From the NCBI RefSeq assembly GCF_032164335.1, contig NZ_CP134152.1:4526001-4590000 (forward strand): a stretch of 64,000 nucleotides of DNA, read 5' to 3'. The notes below the pieces were generated by a model, which was given only the letters and a program-made list of their open reading frames with translations, was not told the DNA's origin and made no database searches. Both the position numbers and the translations under genes were made by a program. Position 1 is the first letter of the stretch, and each line of letters begins with the position of its first letter. The DNA is from Winslowiella toletana (lineage in GTDB: Bacteria; Pseudomonadota; Gammaproteobacteria; Enterobacterales; Enterobacteriaceae). This document shows positions 50,156-61,201 of this stretch, in pieces.

Positions 50156-51511
50156 ATGTTCCAACCTACTCTTATTGTTGCGAAATTTGGCGGTACCAGC
50201 GTTGCCGATTTTGCGGCTATGAACCGCAGCGCCGACGTGGTGCTGTCTGATGCCAATGTGCGTTTAGTGGTACTTTCTGCCTCTGCCGGCATCACCAATC
50301 TGCTGGTTTCCCTGGCTGAAGGCCAGGAAGCAGAACAGCGCGTCTGCCAGCTGGACGAAATCCGCCGCATTCAGTATGCAATCATTGATTGCCTGAAGCA
50401 GCCGGAAGTGATTCGCGAAGAGATCGACCGCATGATCGAAAATATCGCCATGCTGTCTGAAGCCGCTGCGCTGGCTACCTCAACCGCCCTGACCGATGAA
50501 CTGGTCAGCCACGGCGAGTTAATGTCTACCCTGCTGTTTGTTGAAATTCTGCGTGAACGCAGTGTTGCCGCAGAATGGTTTGACGTGCGTAAAGTGATGC
50601 GTACCAACGACCGTTTTGGTCGCGCCGAGCCGGATATGGCCGAGCTGGCAGAACTGGCCGTCAGCCAGTTGCAGCCGCGCGTCGAAGAAGCGCTGATCGT
50701 TACCCAGGGCTTTATCGGCAGTGAAAGTAAAGGCCGCACCACTACGCTGGGTCGTGGCGGCAGCGACTATACTGCGGCATTGCTGGGCGAAGCGCTGCGG
50801 GCGAAACGTATTGATATCTGGACGGATGTGCCAGGGATTTACACCACCGATCCACGCGTGGTGCCTACGGCAAAACGTATCGATGAAATCACCTTCGAAG
50901 AGGCCGCTGAAATGGCGACCTTTGGCGCGAAAGTGCTGCATCCGGCCACTCTGCTGCCAGCAGTTCGTAGCGATATTCCGGTGTTTGTCGGCTCCAGCAA
51001 AGATCCGGCTGCCGGTGGCACCATGGTGTGCAACCAGAGTGAAAATCCGCCGCTGTTCCGCGCGCTGGCACTGCGTCGTAAGCAAACGCTGCTGACGCTG
51101 CACAGCCTGAATATGCTGCATGCACGCGGCTTCCTTGCCGAAGTGTTTAATATTCTTGCCCGCCATAATATGTCGGTGGATCTGATTACCACCTCAGAAG
51201 TGAGCGTGGCGCTGACGCTGGATACCACCGGTTCAACCTCCAGCGGCGACAGCCTGTTATCTCAGGCACTGCTGACCGAACTCTCTTCGCTGTGCCGGGT
51301 AGAAGTCGAAGAGAATCTGGCGCTGGTAGCGATTATCGGCAACAAATTGTCGCAGGCGTGTGGCGTAGGAAAAGAGGTATTCGGCGTGCTCGAACCTTTC
51401 AACCTGCGTCTGATCTGCTACGGTGCCAGCAGCTATAATCTCTGCTTCCTGGTTCCGGGTAACGATGCAGAACAGGTGGTTCGCACCCTGCATCACAATT
51501 TATTCGAATAA
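50156..51511 (+). CDS. lysC: Lysine-sensitive aspartate kinase III
   Basis: LysC phosphorylates aspartate at the head of the lysine, threonine and methionine pathway. The 451-residue protein begins VAKFGGTSVADFAAM and has the catalytic domain (to about 300, TTLGRGGSDYTAALLGEAL) and two ACT domains (LLTLHSLNMLHARGFLAEVF and LVAIIGNKLSQACGVGKEVF) that bind lysine. The riboswitch upstream adds control of expression. The ATG at 50156 follows ACACGAGG. Confidence 0.97.
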   Translation: MFQPTLIVAKFGGTSVADFAAMNRSADVVLSDANVRLVVLSASAGITNLLVSLAEGQEAEQRVCQLDEIRRIQYAIIDCLKQPEVIREEIDRMIENIAMLSEAAALATSTALTDELVSHGELMSTLLFVEILRERSVAAEWFDVRKVMRTNDRFGRAEPDMAELAELAVSQLQPRVEEALIVTQGFIGSESKGRTTTLGRGGSDYTAALLGEALRAKRIDIWTDVPGIYTTDPRVVPTAKRIDEITFEEAAEMATFGAKVLHPATLLPAVRSDIPVFVGSSKDPAAGGTMVCNQSENPPLFRALALRRKQTLLTLHSLNMLHARGFLAEVFNILARHNMSVDLITTSEVSVALTLDTTGSTSSGDSLLSQALLTELSSLCRVEVEENLALVAIIGNKLSQACGVGKEVFGVLEPFNLRLICYGASSYNLCFLVPGNDAEQVVRTLHHNLFE

Positions 51512-51597
51512 CTTATTTCCCCCCTGAATCATTCAGATCGCAGGCGCCGTTAACTCGCCGGCGATCTGAAGTATGACGGGCAACAAGGAAGCCTGCT

Positions 51598-52515
51598 ATG
51601 CTCGCCAAAATTACCCGACTGTTCCCGCTGTGGGCAGTCCTGCTCTCTGTCGCTGCTTATTACACCCCTACCACTTTTCTCGGCATTGGCCCGTGGGTCA
51701 GCTGGTTATTAATGCTGATTATGTTTGGTATGGGCGTAACGCTGAATATCGGCGACTTCAAGCGGGTACTGACTCGCCCGGCACCGGTGATTGCCGGCAC
51801 CTTTTTACACTATCTGGTGATGCCGCTGGCGGCATGGGGGCTGGCAAAACTGTTCCATATGCCACCGGATCTTTCTGCCGGAATGATACTCGTCGGCAGC
51901 GTTGCCAGCGGCACCGCATCGAATGTGATGATCTATCTGGCGAAAGGCGATGTGGCGCTGTCGGTGACCATCTCATCAGTTTCGGCACTGGTTGGCGTGT
52001 TTGCCACCCCGCTGCTAACGCGCTTTTATGTTGATACCCATATTGAAGTCGATGTGGTCGGCATGTTGCTCAGCATCGTGAAAATCGTCGTGATCCCCAT
52101 CAGCCTTGGTCTGATTATTCATCACTCAATGAATAGCGTGGTGAAACGCGTTGAGCCGTATCTTCCGGCGTTTTCGATGGTGTGTATTTTGCTGATTATC
52201 AGTGCGGTAGTTGCCGGTAGCCAGGGCTTTATTGGTTCAGTCGGTTTGATGGTCATCGCGGCAGTGATTCTGCATAACGCCATTGGGCTGCTGGGCGGTT
52301 ACTGGGGCGGCAAGCTGTTTGGTTTCGATGAGTCCACCTGTCGAACACTGGCGCTGGAAGTGGGCATGCAGAATTCCGGGCTGGCAGCAACGCTGGGTAA
52401 GCTGTACTTCTCACCGCTGGCCGCGCTGCCTGGCGCGCTGTTCTCGGTCTGGCACAACCTGTCCGGTTCGCTGCTGGCCGGTTACTGGTCTGGCAAACAG
52501 ATTAAGAAAAAATAA
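51598..52515 (+). CDS. panS: BASS-family transporter, PanS-like
   Basis: The 305-residue membrane protein has nine or ten helices and the conserved crossover motifs of the bile acid:sodium symporter family ([20 protein letters not shown] and [14 protein letters not shown]). The closest well-known enterobacterial member is PanS of Salmonella, a ketopantoate/pantothenate transporter. AAGGAAG precedes the ATG at 51598. The family is sure; the substrate rests on general resemblance. Confidence 0.75.
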   Translation: MLAKITRLFPLWAVLLSVAAYYTPTTFLGIGPWVSWLLMLIMFGMGVTLNIGDFKRVLTRPAPVIAGTFLHYLVMPLAAWGLAKLFHMPPDLSAGMILVGSVASGTASNVMIYLAKGDVALSVTISSVSALVGVFATPLLTRFYVDTHIEVDVVGMLLSIVKIVVIPISLGLIIHHSMNSVVKRVEPYLPAFSMVCILLIISAVVAGSQGFIGSVGLMVIAAVILHNAIGLLGGYWGGKLFGFDESTCRTLALEVGMQNSGLAATLGKLYFSPLAALPGALFSVWHNLSGSLLAGYWSGKQIKKK

Positions 52516-52563
52516 TCGTTTAACGGCGGCGAATACGCCGCCGTTAACATTAACTATCCACGA

Positions 52564-54189
52564 CTATTCATTATCCCGATCGTCATCCGGCTGTTCCAGC
52601 ACGCTATACGCCACCGCACAAAACAGTGAGTTCAGACGCTTCATATCACCAAGCAGCCCCAGGTGCAGTGAACTGGTTTCGATGCTCTGCACATTCTGCT
52701 GATGCAGTCGCTCAACATGTGCATGGGAATAGCGGCGGTTGGTAATGCGGAAACGGTGCTTACCGCGGCGCAGGCGCTTGGCGCTGGTGATATCACGCGA
52801 TAAAAATACTGACAGCGCCAGCCGCAAATTATTCAGCAACTGTTCCTGCAATGTTTCAAGCTCTGCCACGCCTTCCGGTGAAAATGCCCGACGCGCCGCC
52901 AGCGACTTATCCGCTACGTCACCGCTCATCCTTTCGATAATATCGCCCGCCTGCTCAAGGTTTAGCGCCATCTCGATAATTTCTGCCCAGCGACGCGAAT
53001 CCTCTTCCGCCAGATCCTCTTTTGGCATACGCGCCAGGTAGAGTTTGATCGCGGTGTATAACACGTCAACATCGTCATCCAACTTGCGAACTTCGCGATC
53101 TTCACGCGGTGCACCATGCACCACTTTACTGAAGCTGGTCATCATCTGCTCCAGCACATCCCCCATACGCAGCGTCTCACGGGCGGCGTTAGCCAGTGCT
53201 AATGCCGGCGTATCCAGCGCGCTGGTATCAAGATGGCGTGGTTTCAGCCGCAGATCGGTTTCCGGGTCGTCACGGATTAACCGCTCACAGAGTTTGGCCA
53301 TCGGTGCGGCAAAGGGCACCATTACCAGACAACGAATCAGGTTGTAGAACACGTGGAAAAAAATCACCACCTCTTCATCATTGATCGGCAGTTTGTCCAG
53401 CCAGGTGGCCAGTACATGGATAAACGGCAGCACGGCCAGACAACCGATAAATTTGAACAGCAGACTGCCGAGTGCGACCCGCTTACCGGCAGCGTTGGAA
53501 CCACTGTTATTCAGCATCGCCAGCAGGCCGCTGCCAAGATTGGCACCAACGACCAGACAGAGCGCCACCTGGAAAGAGATAACACCGGTGGCCGTCAGGG
53601 TCGCGGTGATCAACACCGCTGCCAGGCTTGAGTAGCTGATGATCGCAAATACCGCACCAATCAGCGCATCCAGCATAATATCGCCGGTCAGTGAGGAGAA
53701 AATCACCTGCACGCCGGAAGCCTGGGTAATCGGCCGCGCGGCTTCGACGATCAGCTGCAATGCCAGCAGGATAAGCCCAAGACCAATGCCGACACGGCCT
53801 AATTGCCCGGCGCGCGACTGTTTGCGGCCAAGGAAAAACACCACACCAAAAAAGATCAGCAGCGGTGACAGCCATGAAAGGTCAAAAGTCAGTACGCGCG
53901 CCATTAATGCGGTACCGACATCGGCACCGAGCACCACCACCAGCGCTGGCGTCAGCCCCATTAGCTGTTGAGCGACAAATGAGGTCACCAGCAAGGTGGT
54001 GGCATTACTGCTCTGCACCAGCGCAGTAACGCCAATGCCAGCGAGGAACGCCATCGGTTTTTTCTCGACGCCGCGGCTAAGCACACGGCGCAAGTCCGCA
54101 CCGTAGACACGCATAATACCAGTACGCACGATATGCGTGCCCCATACCAGCAAAGCGATGGCAGAAAGTAAATTAAGCAGGGTTAACAA
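52564..54189 (-). CDS. yjbB: Na/Pi cotransporter family protein YjbB
   Basis: The 541-residue protein has two NptA/PNaS repeats (GVTALVQSSNATTLLVTSF and SYSSLAAVLITATL, each with a QSSNATT-like motif), about eight helices, and a C-terminal PhoU-like helical domain ending LEQPDDDRDNE. E. coli YjbB exports phosphate when overproduced. The start is a TTG at 54189 with AAAGGAG nine bases upstream, the only ribosome site that fits. It is convergent with the PanS-like gene. Confidence 0.92.
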   Translation of the reverse strand: MLTLLNLLSAIALLVWGTHIVRTGIMRVYGADLRRVLSRGVEKKPMAFLAGIGVTALVQSSNATTLLVTSFVAQQLMGLTPALVVVLGADVGTALMARVLTFDLSWLSPLLIFFGVVFFLGRKQSRAGQLGRVGIGLGLILLALQLIVEAARPITQASGVQVIFSSLTGDIMLDALIGAVFAIISYSSLAAVLITATLTATGVISFQVALCLVVGANLGSGLLAMLNNSGSNAAGKRVALGSLLFKFIGCLAVLPFIHVLATWLDKLPINDEEVVIFFHVFYNLIRCLVMVPFAAPMAKLCERLIRDDPETDLRLKPRHLDTSALDTPALALANAARETLRMGDVLEQMMTSFSKVVHGAPREDREVRKLDDDVDVLYTAIKLYLARMPKEDLAEEDSRRWAEIIEMALNLEQAGDIIERMSGDVADKSLAARRAFSPEGVAELETLQEQLLNNLRLALSVFLSRDITSAKRLRRGKHRFRITNRRYSHAHVERLHQQNVQSIETSSLHLGLLGDMKRLNSLFCAVAYSVLEQPDDDRDNE

Positions 54190-54389
54190 CGATATGTACT
54201 CCTTTCACGCCAGGCTTAAAAACCACACGCACTGCCTGCCTGACGCGAAAGAGCAGCGCATGAATGCATCCGCCATCCCTGCGCCTGTTTTAGTGAATAG
54301 CACTATTTTTGCTTATTTTACATGCAACTTTACGCAAGGTGGCCAGGATTGAGTATAGACCAATCGGGTAACTGGATCGGCTGTTTTAG

Positions 54390-56075
54390 TCAGGCGATAC
54401 CCGGAAACTCCGCATAACCCGCAGATGCATCCGCCTCCCCAGATTGGGAGACCAGTTCAAACAACTGCTCACGCAGCAGTGCGCAGTATTGTTTGGGATC
54501 AGCGCCCCTGCCCAGTTCAGTATCAGCGGCGATGCCCATTAATGCCATCGCGGCGGCATCGACCAGCGAATGAGATGAAGCGGGTGATGTAGCTAACAAC
54601 TGTTCCGAACTTACCCTCAATCCCCCACCGTCCAGAATCTCAACGCTGACATTATCGCCATATGTCACATAGGCATTGTAGCGTGAGTCAGTTACCTGCT
54701 GAATAACCGCCGCCGGTAAAGCGGAGGTCAGAGCCTCTTCTGGTGTCAGCGCAGCACCACAGGTGATGACCTTAATCACCTCGTGTTGTGTATTAGCCAC
54801 CACCAGATAGGCTGACAAACTTCTGAAGTAAGGAGTTTGCACAATCAGCCTGGTGATCAATTCTGTATTGGCCAGTTGCAGAACATTATCCGTCTCAACC
54901 TTATTTGTCAGCAAATAAGCCAGTTCTGAACGAGTGAGTTGTCCGGCAGAGGTGATGATTTGCCCTTCGGCTTGCCGATGGGACCGTCGTGTCCCGAACG
55001 GGGTTACAGATTGCTCCGCAGCAATTAATATCGTCAACACTTCTTCACCAACCGGTGTCAGAACAGGCGATCTGAATCTGGATTCAACCAGTCTCAACTC
55101 AATCAGTCTTGCTCTCACCACATCACTGATTTTTACCGCTTTGCCCGTCTCCTGACTCGCCATAGCTTTCATCGCGCAGAACAGCGCATCACGCTCCTCT
55201 TTATTTAGATTGCTGATTTTACTGATTATATTACTGGTCAGCCGAAGATTTTGCTCACTGGTTTTCAGTTGTAATTCATACTGTGATACAGGCAGGTGGT
55301 TTTCAGAAGTAGAGGTCGCTCTAAATCGGTTTATCGATTTTTCCGAAATAAACTGGTTGCCCGACACATTCGGCTTTGTGCGTTTGGCAACAAGCGATAA
55401 GGCATCGATTTTTTTTGTCAGAACATCAACTTTTACCAGTCGGGATTGATGGCTGATAGTCGCCAGCTTCGACAGAAAATGCCTTCCGGCTGATGATTTT
55501 GATTCATTAATAATATAATCCACACCGGATTTTAATTCCTGTTTTGTACAAAACGCCCAGAGTCTGATTTTTTTCTGTATATTTTTATCTTTGATCGAAA
55601 TCCCCTGATTAAAAGCCAGCCCTGCAATGATGGTTCCTTTTGGCATCTTGCCGTAGGTTTTATCATCAGCATATTCTTTAATGAACTTCATGGCATCACT
55701 TTTAATTTCAATAAACACTTTCCTCATTTTATAATATTTACTTTCATCCGCTTTTTTCTTACTGACTGATGGCATCAATGTTGTTAAAGATTGCGCTGAG
55801 GAAGTGGATGGCTGAGAAACATATCTTTCATCGACGAGGCTGTAATTGCTGACGTTTACCACCGCAGCAGGTAAGGCTGCCGGGCAGCTGGGCTGAACAG
55901 GTTGCCCGCAGAGTATCAAGGGTTCGTCAGATAAAGGCAGGGTAAACAACAGAGGTGAATTGGTCACAGCCGAGATAAATTGTGTAACAGGCTGAATGAC
56001 GTCAGTTTGCTGCTGATTGATGATTAACAGATTTGGCATTGTAAATGCCGTCGAAACGATATTAAAGTCCTTCAT
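54390..56075 (-). CDS. Protein of unknown function (561 residues)
   Basis: I do not recognise this protein. The ATG at 56075 (MKDFNIVSTAF) has GGTGAGGA seven bases upstream. Residues 1-120 are hydrophobic-polar and Ser/Pro-rich, without a clear signal peptide. About 120-245 is a Lys-rich helical region (KMRKVFIEIKSDAMKFIKEY, GTIIAGLAFNQGISIKDKNI). The middle has helical segments ending in VVRARLIELRLVESRF, which resembles a small winged-helix-like module. The C-terminal 200 residues are Ala/Ser/Thr-rich. No membrane helix or catalytic motif stands out. It lies alone between yjbB and metH, and its codon use is more AT-rich in the first half. It could be a secreted or virulence-related protein, but nothing proves it. 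Confidence 0.6.
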   Translation of the reverse strand: MKDFNIVSTAFTMPNLLIINQQQTDVIQPVTQFISAVTNSPLLFTLPLSDEPLILCGQPVQPSCPAALPAAVVNVSNYSLVDERYVSQPSTSSAQSLTTLMPSVSKKKADESKYYKMRKVFIEIKSDAMKFIKEYADDKTYGKMPKGTIIAGLAFNQGISIKDKNIQKKIRLWAFCTKQELKSGVDYIINESKSSAGRHFLSKLATISHQSRLVKVDVLTKKIDALSLVAKRTKPNVSGNQFISEKSINRFRATSTSENHLPVSQYELQLKTSEQNLRLTSNIISKISNLNKEERDALFCAMKAMASQETGKAVKISDVVRARLIELRLVESRFRSPVLTPVGEEVLTILIAAEQSVTPFGTRRSHRQAEGQIITSAGQLTRSELAYLLTNKVETDNVLQLANTELITRLIVQTPYFRSLSAYLVVANTQHEVIKVITCGAALTPEEALTSALPAAVIQQVTDSRYNAYVTYGDNVSVEILDGGGLRVSSEQLLATSPASSHSLVDAAAMALMGIAADTELGRGADPKQYCALLREQLFELVSQSGEADASAGYAEFPGIA

Positions 56076-56326
56076 AATAATCCTCACCGCAGGGAAGTCG
56101 GGGATGAATTATTAATAGATTAATTGACTTGCCATTTCAACTTAAGGCTTGCCTAAAACGCTGATATTGTATCTTTCAGGCGAACAAAAAGTTTATTAAA
56201 AAACGCCAAATCATCGTCAATTATTATTCGCTATCGGTAATTAAGACCATTATTTTATCAAGCTCAGATTTTCATGCGGAACAGGATCGATGCCATCCGC
56301 AGAAGGTTTTTAGCCGGGTAGCGAGT

Positions 56327-56350
56327 CAGGGCGGCTGAGATTCCGCCCTG
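56327..56350. terminator. Hairpin after metH
   Basis: CAGGGCGG and CCGCCCTG enclose an eight-base loop 15 bases from the metH stop. No T run is seen. The rest of the 289-base gap to the unknown gene is AT-rich, without an ORF. Confidence 0.5.
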
Positions 56351-56364
56351 TCGCTTATTATGCA

Positions 56365-59300
56365 TTAATCCGCGTCATAACCGAGGTTCGGCGCCAGCCA
56401 GCGCTCCACTTCACTGACCGACATATGTTTGCGCGCGGCGTAATCCTCAATCTGATCGCGTTGCAGTTGCGCTACGGCGAAATATTTACTTTCAGGATGA
56501 CTGAAGTACCACCCGGATACCGCTGCACCTGGCCACATCGCAAAAGATTCGGTAAGTTGCATACCGGTATGCGTTTCAACATCCAGTAACTGCCAGATAG
56601 TCGCTTTCTCGGTATGTTCCGGGCAGGCCGGATACCCCGGAGCCGGGCGAATCCCCTGATAATTTTCGCGAATCAGCTCTTCGTTGCTCAGGTTTTCATG
56701 GGCGGCGTAGCCCCAGATCACTTTACGCACCCGCTCATGCAGATACTCAGCAAAGGCTTCCGCCAGACGGTCGGCCAGTGCTTTCACCATGATTTTATTG
56801 TAATCATCATGCTGTGCATCAAAGGCTTCCGCCAGCGCGTCCTCCTCCAGCCCGCCGGTAACGGCAAAGGCACCGAGATAGTCCGCTTTACCAGTGGATT
56901 TTGCTGCAACGAAATCAGCCAGACAGTAGTTGGCAAAGCCGGTTTTTTCGGTCTGCTGACGTAAATGACGGCTGACCTGAATCACCTGTGAACGGGATTC
57001 ATCCTGATAAATTTCAATATCATCGCCTACCCGATTCGCCGGGAAAATACCGACCACACCGCGCGGATTCAATGTCTTCTGCTGATCCAACTGGTCCAGC
57101 ATCGCGTTAGCATCGGCAAACAACCGTTTTGCTTCCTCGCCAACGACCTCATCTTCAAGAATGCGCGGATATTTGCCCGCCAGCGACCAGGTCATAAAGA
57201 AAGGCGTCCAGTCGATATAATGGCGCAGTGTCTCAATGCTGGCTTCCACTGCACTGACTCCGAGACGATGTGCCACCGGCGGTGTGTAATTGTCCCAGTC
57301 AAACGCTAAGTCATTTTCACGCGCTGCGCGCAAGGTGACCGGCGGAGTGCGCGGCTTCTTGCGCGCATGCTGGATGCGCACGGTATCGTACTCTTTCCGC
57401 GTGCGCGCCACGAAGTCGTCATGCTGCGTGGCGGATAACAGCGCGGACACCACACCAACGGTGCGTGAGGCGTTCTGTACATATACCGTTGGGCCACTAT
57501 AGTTCTGCTCAATTTTAACCGCGGTATGCGCTTTCGAGGTGGTGGCACCGCCAATCAGCAACGGTATGGTAAAGCCCTGTCGTTCCATCTCTTTGGCAAC
57601 ATTGACCATTTCATCCAGCGACGGCGTAATTAGCCCGGACAGGCCAATAATATCGGCATTCATTTCACGCGCGGTTTTCAGGATTTTCTCGCCCGGCACC
57701 ATAACGCCGAGATCGATAATTTCGTAGTTATTACACTGCAGCACCACACCGACGATATTTTTACCGATGTCGTGCACGTCACCTTTTACGGTTGCCAGCA
57801 CGATTTTACCGTTGGTCTGTCCCTTCTCTTTGCTGGCTTCAATATAAGGTTCCAGATACGCCACCGCCTGTTTCATTACGCGCGCTGACTTAACCACCTG
57901 CGGCAGGAACATTTTACCTTCGCCAAACAGATCGCCGACCACGTTCATCCCGGCCATCAGCGGCCCTTCAATCACTTCTATCGGGCGGGAGGCATTCTGG
58001 CGTGCGGCTTCGGTATCGGCTTCGATAAATTCGGTAATGCCTTTGACCAGCGAATATTCAAGCCGCTTTTCCACTTCCCAGCTGCGCCATTCAGCCAGCT
58101 GTTTGTGACTTTCATCATCAGATTTGCTGCCGCGATATTTCTCTGCCAGCTCCAGTAATCGCTCGGTACTGTCATCACGACGGTTCAGCACCACATCTTC
58201 CACTGCATCGCGCAGTTCGGCAGGGAGATCATCGTAGATTGCCAGCTGACCGGCATTAACAATGCCCATATCCATGCCGTTACGAATGGCGTAGAGCAGG
58301 AATACCGCGTGAATCGCTTCACGCACCGGATCGTTGCCGCGGAATGAGAAGGAGACATTGGACACGCCACCCGAAATCATCGCATGTGGCAGTTCGCGCT
58401 TAATATCAGCGCATGCGCCGATAAAGTCCTGCGCATAGTTGTTATGTTCTTCAATCCCGGTGGCAACCGCGAAAATATTGGGGTCAAAAATAATATCTTC
58501 CGGCGGGAATCCCACCTCTTCGGTGAGAATTTTGTAGGCGCGGCGGCAGATTTCAATTTTGCGCTCGCGGGTATCCGCCTGGCCGACTTCATCAAACGCC
58601 ATCACCACCACCGCTGCACCGTAGCGCCGCACCAGCCGTGCATGATGGATAAAGGTTTCAACCCCTTCTTTCATTGAGATGGAGTTAACAATGCCCTTGC
58701 CCTGAATGCATTTCAGCCCTTTCTCAATCACTTCCCATTTCGAGGAGTCGATCATAATCGGCACCCGCGCGATGTCGGGTTCACCGGCAATCAGATTTAG
58801 GAAACGTACCATCGCCGCTTCGGCATCGAGCATTCCCTCATCCATATTAATATCAATAATTTGCGCGCCGCTTTGCACCTGCTGCAACGCCACTTCCAGC
58901 GCTTCGTTATATTTTTCTTCTTTAATCAGTCGCTTAAACTTAGCTGAACCGGTGACGTTAGTGCGTTCACCGACGTTAACAAACAGCGATTCAGCGCTGA
59001 TGTTTAAGGGTTCAAGGCCGGAGAGACGGCAAGCAACCGGTATTTCCGGCAGCTGACGCGGGGGAACATTGGCAACCGCCGCAGCAATAGCGGCAATGTG
59101 TTCTGGCGTAGTGCCGCAGCAACCGCCGACAATATTAAGAAATCCGGCCTGTGCCCATTCGCCAATCTGTTCGGCCATAATAGTGGCATCCAGATCGTAC
59201 TCACCAAAGGCATTCGGCAAACCGGCGTTAGGGTGTGCGGTAACATAACACTCCGCCAGCCGCGAAAGCTCAGCCACATACTGACGCAGCTCATCCGGGC

Positions 59301-60048
59301 CGAGTGCACAGTTCAGGCCAAACGACAGCGGTTGCGCATGGCGTAAGGAGTTGTAGAACGCTTCGGTAGTCTGGCCGGAGAGCGTGCGCCCGGATGCATC
59401 GGTGATAGTGCCGGAGATCATTAGCGGCAGATCGACGCCCAATGCTTCAAACTCGGTCTGTACTGCAAAGATGGCGGCTTTGGCATTCAGGGTGTCAAAC
59501 ACCGTTTCGATCATAATCAGGTCGGAACCGCCTTCCACCAGCGCGCGGGTTGACTCGCGATAGGCCTCCACCAGCTGATCAAAAGTGACGTTACGAAAAG
59601 CGGGATCGTTAACATCCGGAGAGATAGAACAGGTGCGGTTGGTCGGCCCCAGTACCCCGGCGACATAGCGCGGGCGATCCGGCGTTTTTGCCGTCCATTC
59701 ATCGGCCGCCGCGCGCGCCAGTTTCGCCGCCTCGAAGTTAATCTCCGCCGACAGCGACTCCATATGGTAATCCGCCATCGCAATGGTGGTGGAGTTAAAA
59801 GTATTCGTTTCCAGAATATCGGCACCCGCTTCGAGGTAGCCGTGATGGATGGCGCTAATAATTCCGGGCTGTGTGAGCACCAGCAGATCATTATTGCCTT
59901 TCAGATCGCTTTGCCAGTCAGCAAAACGCGTGCCGCGAAAGTCATCTTCTTCCAGCTTATAACTTTGGATCATCGTGCCCATGCCGCCATCCAGCACCAT
60001 GATACGTTTCGCGAGCTGCTGATGCAGCGCTTCTGTTCTGTTACTCAC
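56365..60048 (-). CDS. metH: Cobalamin-dependent methionine synthase
   Basis: MetH transfers the methyl group of methyltetrahydrofolate to homocysteine through cobalamin. Four modules are present: the homocysteine domain with zinc cysteines (GLNCALG and GGCCGTT, about 250-315), the pterin-binding barrel ([18 protein letters not shown]), the B12 domain with [10 protein letters not shown], and the reactivation domain ([11 protein letters not shown]). A GTG start at 60048 behind GAGGCGAG gives 1227 residues, exactly the E. coli length. A possible MetR site lies upstream. It is divergent from iclR. Confidence 0.96.
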   Translation of the reverse strand: MSNRTEALHQQLAKRIMVLDGGMGTMIQSYKLEEDDFRGTRFADWQSDLKGNNDLLVLTQPGIISAIHHGYLEAGADILETNTFNSTTIAMADYHMESLSAEINFEAAKLARAAADEWTAKTPDRPRYVAGVLGPTNRTCSISPDVNDPAFRNVTFDQLVEAYRESTRALVEGGSDLIMIETVFDTLNAKAAIFAVQTEFEALGVDLPLMISGTITDASGRTLSGQTTEAFYNSLRHAQPLSFGLNCALGPDELRQYVAELSRLAECYVTAHPNAGLPNAFGEYDLDATIMAEQIGEWAQAGFLNIVGGCCGTTPEHIAAIAAAVANVPPRQLPEIPVACRLSGLEPLNISAESLFVNVGERTNVTGSAKFKRLIKEEKYNEALEVALQQVQSGAQIIDINMDEGMLDAEAAMVRFLNLIAGEPDIARVPIMIDSSKWEVIEKGLKCIQGKGIVNSISMKEGVETFIHHARLVRRYGAAVVVMAFDEVGQADTRERKIEICRRAYKILTEEVGFPPEDIIFDPNIFAVATGIEEHNNYAQDFIGACADIKRELPHAMISGGVSNVSFSFRGNDPVREAIHAVFLLYAIRNGMDMGIVNAGQLAIYDDLPAELRDAVEDVVLNRRDDSTERLLELAEKYRGSKSDDESHKQLAEWRSWEVEKRLEYSLVKGITEFIEADTEAARQNASRPIEVIEGPLMAGMNVVGDLFGEGKMFLPQVVKSARVMKQAVAYLEPYIEASKEKGQTNGKIVLATVKGDVHDIGKNIVGVVLQCNNYEIIDLGVMVPGEKILKTAREMNADIIGLSGLITPSLDEMVNVAKEMERQGFTIPLLIGGATTSKAHTAVKIEQNYSGPTVYVQNASRTVGVVSALLSATQHDDFVARTRKEYDTVRIQHARKKPRTPPVTLRAARENDLAFDWDNYTPPVAHRLGVSAVEASIETLRHYIDWTPFFMTWSLAGKYPRILEDEVVGEEAKRLFADANAMLDQLDQQKTLNPRGVVGIFPANRVGDDIEIYQDESRSQVIQVSRHLRQQTEKTGFANYCLADFVAAKSTGKADYLGAFAVTGGLEEDALAEAFDAQHDDYNKIMVKALADRLAEAFAEYLHERVRKVIWGYAAHENLSNEELIRENYQGIRPAPGYPACPEHTEKATIWQLLDVETHTGMQLTESFAMWPGAAVSGWYFSHPESKYFAVAQLQRDQIEDYAARKHMSVSEVERWLAPNLGYDAD

Positions 60049-60134
60049 ACTCGCCTCGTCACCGTATTTTCTTTGGCTGATATGCCAGCTGGACATACTG
60101 GCACAACTTTTGACCGGGTAAAAGCAACGGTATA

Positions 60135-60221
60135 TGAGACATTTTCAGCTGAGCCGCCAAACTGCTCCGACCAGAATGCTGGTCGTTGCAATATTAGCCA
60201 ATAGAACGAAAATGATTTCCA
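60135..60221. promoter_or_regulatory. metH/iclR control region: MetR-like and IclR-like sites
   Basis: TGAGACATTTTCA (60135-60147) matches the MetR pattern TGAA-N5-TTCA at seven of eight positions. CGAAAATGATTTCCA (60207-60221) matches the IclR palindrome TGGAAAT-N-ATTTCCA at all but two positions and lies 27 bases before iclR, consistent with autorepression. Confidence 0.6.
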
Positions 60222-60247
60222 TATAGTGAAAATAAGAGGAACACGAT

Positions 60248-61081
60248 ATGACAACGCCCGTTCCGACCAAGCGGGGTAAAAAACCCCGCAATGCTGCCAC
60301 GCCAGCTGCCGCCCCGACCGGGCAGGTGCAATCCCTGACGCGTGGATTAAAGCTGCTTGAAGCCATCGCAGAATCCCATGGCAGCGTGGCATTAACTGAA
60401 CTGGCCCAGCAATCTGGCCTGCCCAACTCCACCACCCATCGTCTGTTGACCACCATGCAACAGCTCGGTTTTGTACGACAGGTTGGCGATCTGGGTTACT
60501 GGACCATTGGCGCACATGCCTTTGTTGTCGGCAGCAGTTTCCTGCAGAGCCGTAATCTGCTGGCGATGGTGCATCCGATGCTGCGTAAGTTAATGGAGTC
60601 GTCCGGAGAAACCGTTAACCTGGCGGTGCTGGATATAAGCGATCATCAGGCGGTGATTATTGACCAGGTACAGTGTACCCAGCTGATGCGCATGTCCGCG
60701 CCGATCGGCGGGAAGCTACCGATGCATGCATCAGGGGCAGGAAAAGCGTTTCTGGCTAATCTCAGCGAGCAACAGGTTACTGACCTGCTGCACCGCAAAG
60801 GGCTGCATCACTACACGCCACACACCCTGATGTCGCCGCAAAGTCTGAAGGAGAATCTGGCACAGGTGCGTAAAGCCGGATATGCCTTTGATGATGAAGA
60901 GCATGCGCTGGGACTGCGCTGCGTTGCCTCCTGCATTTACGATGAGCATGGCGAGCCCTTTGCAGCCATCTCTATCTCCGGTCCGATTTCCCGTATCACC
61001 GATGACCGCGTCACCGAAATCGGTGCGATGGTGATTAAGGCGGCAAAGGAAATTACCGGCGAATACGGGGGCAGGCGTTAA
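60248..61081 (+). CDS. iclR: Acetate operon repressor IclR
   Basis: IclR represses aceBAK and its own gene. The 277-residue protein has a basic N-terminal extension, the winged helix (SLTRGLKLLEAIAESHGSVA, LPNSTTHRLLTTMQQLGFVR) and the effector domain (APIGGKLPMHASGAGKAFLA, HALGLRCVASCIYDEHGEPF). AGAGGAAC precedes the ATG. It stands between metH and aceK as in E. coli, except that an RHS-core gene replaces arpA. Confidence 0.96.
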   Translation: MTTPVPTKRGKKPRNAATPAAAPTGQVQSLTRGLKLLEAIAESHGSVALTELAQQSGLPNSTTHRLLTTMQQLGFVRQVGDLGYWTIGAHAFVVGSSFLQSRNLLAMVHPMLRKLMESSGETVNLAVLDISDHQAVIIDQVQCTQLMRMSAPIGGKLPMHASGAGKAFLANLSEQQVTDLLHRKGLHHYTPHTLMSPQSLKENLAQVRKAGYAFDDEEHALGLRCVASCIYDEHGEPFAAISISGPISRITDDRVTEIGAMVIKAAKEITGEYGGRR

Positions 61082-61201
61082 AACTCCGATATAAGATCCG
61101 CCGCACAGCGTGTTTTCAATGATGTTGTTGAGCTTGCACTGACGACCCCTATCACTCAGTCTGATTAAGAGGAATTTCGCGCTTAATCACAAGGACAGAA
61201 C

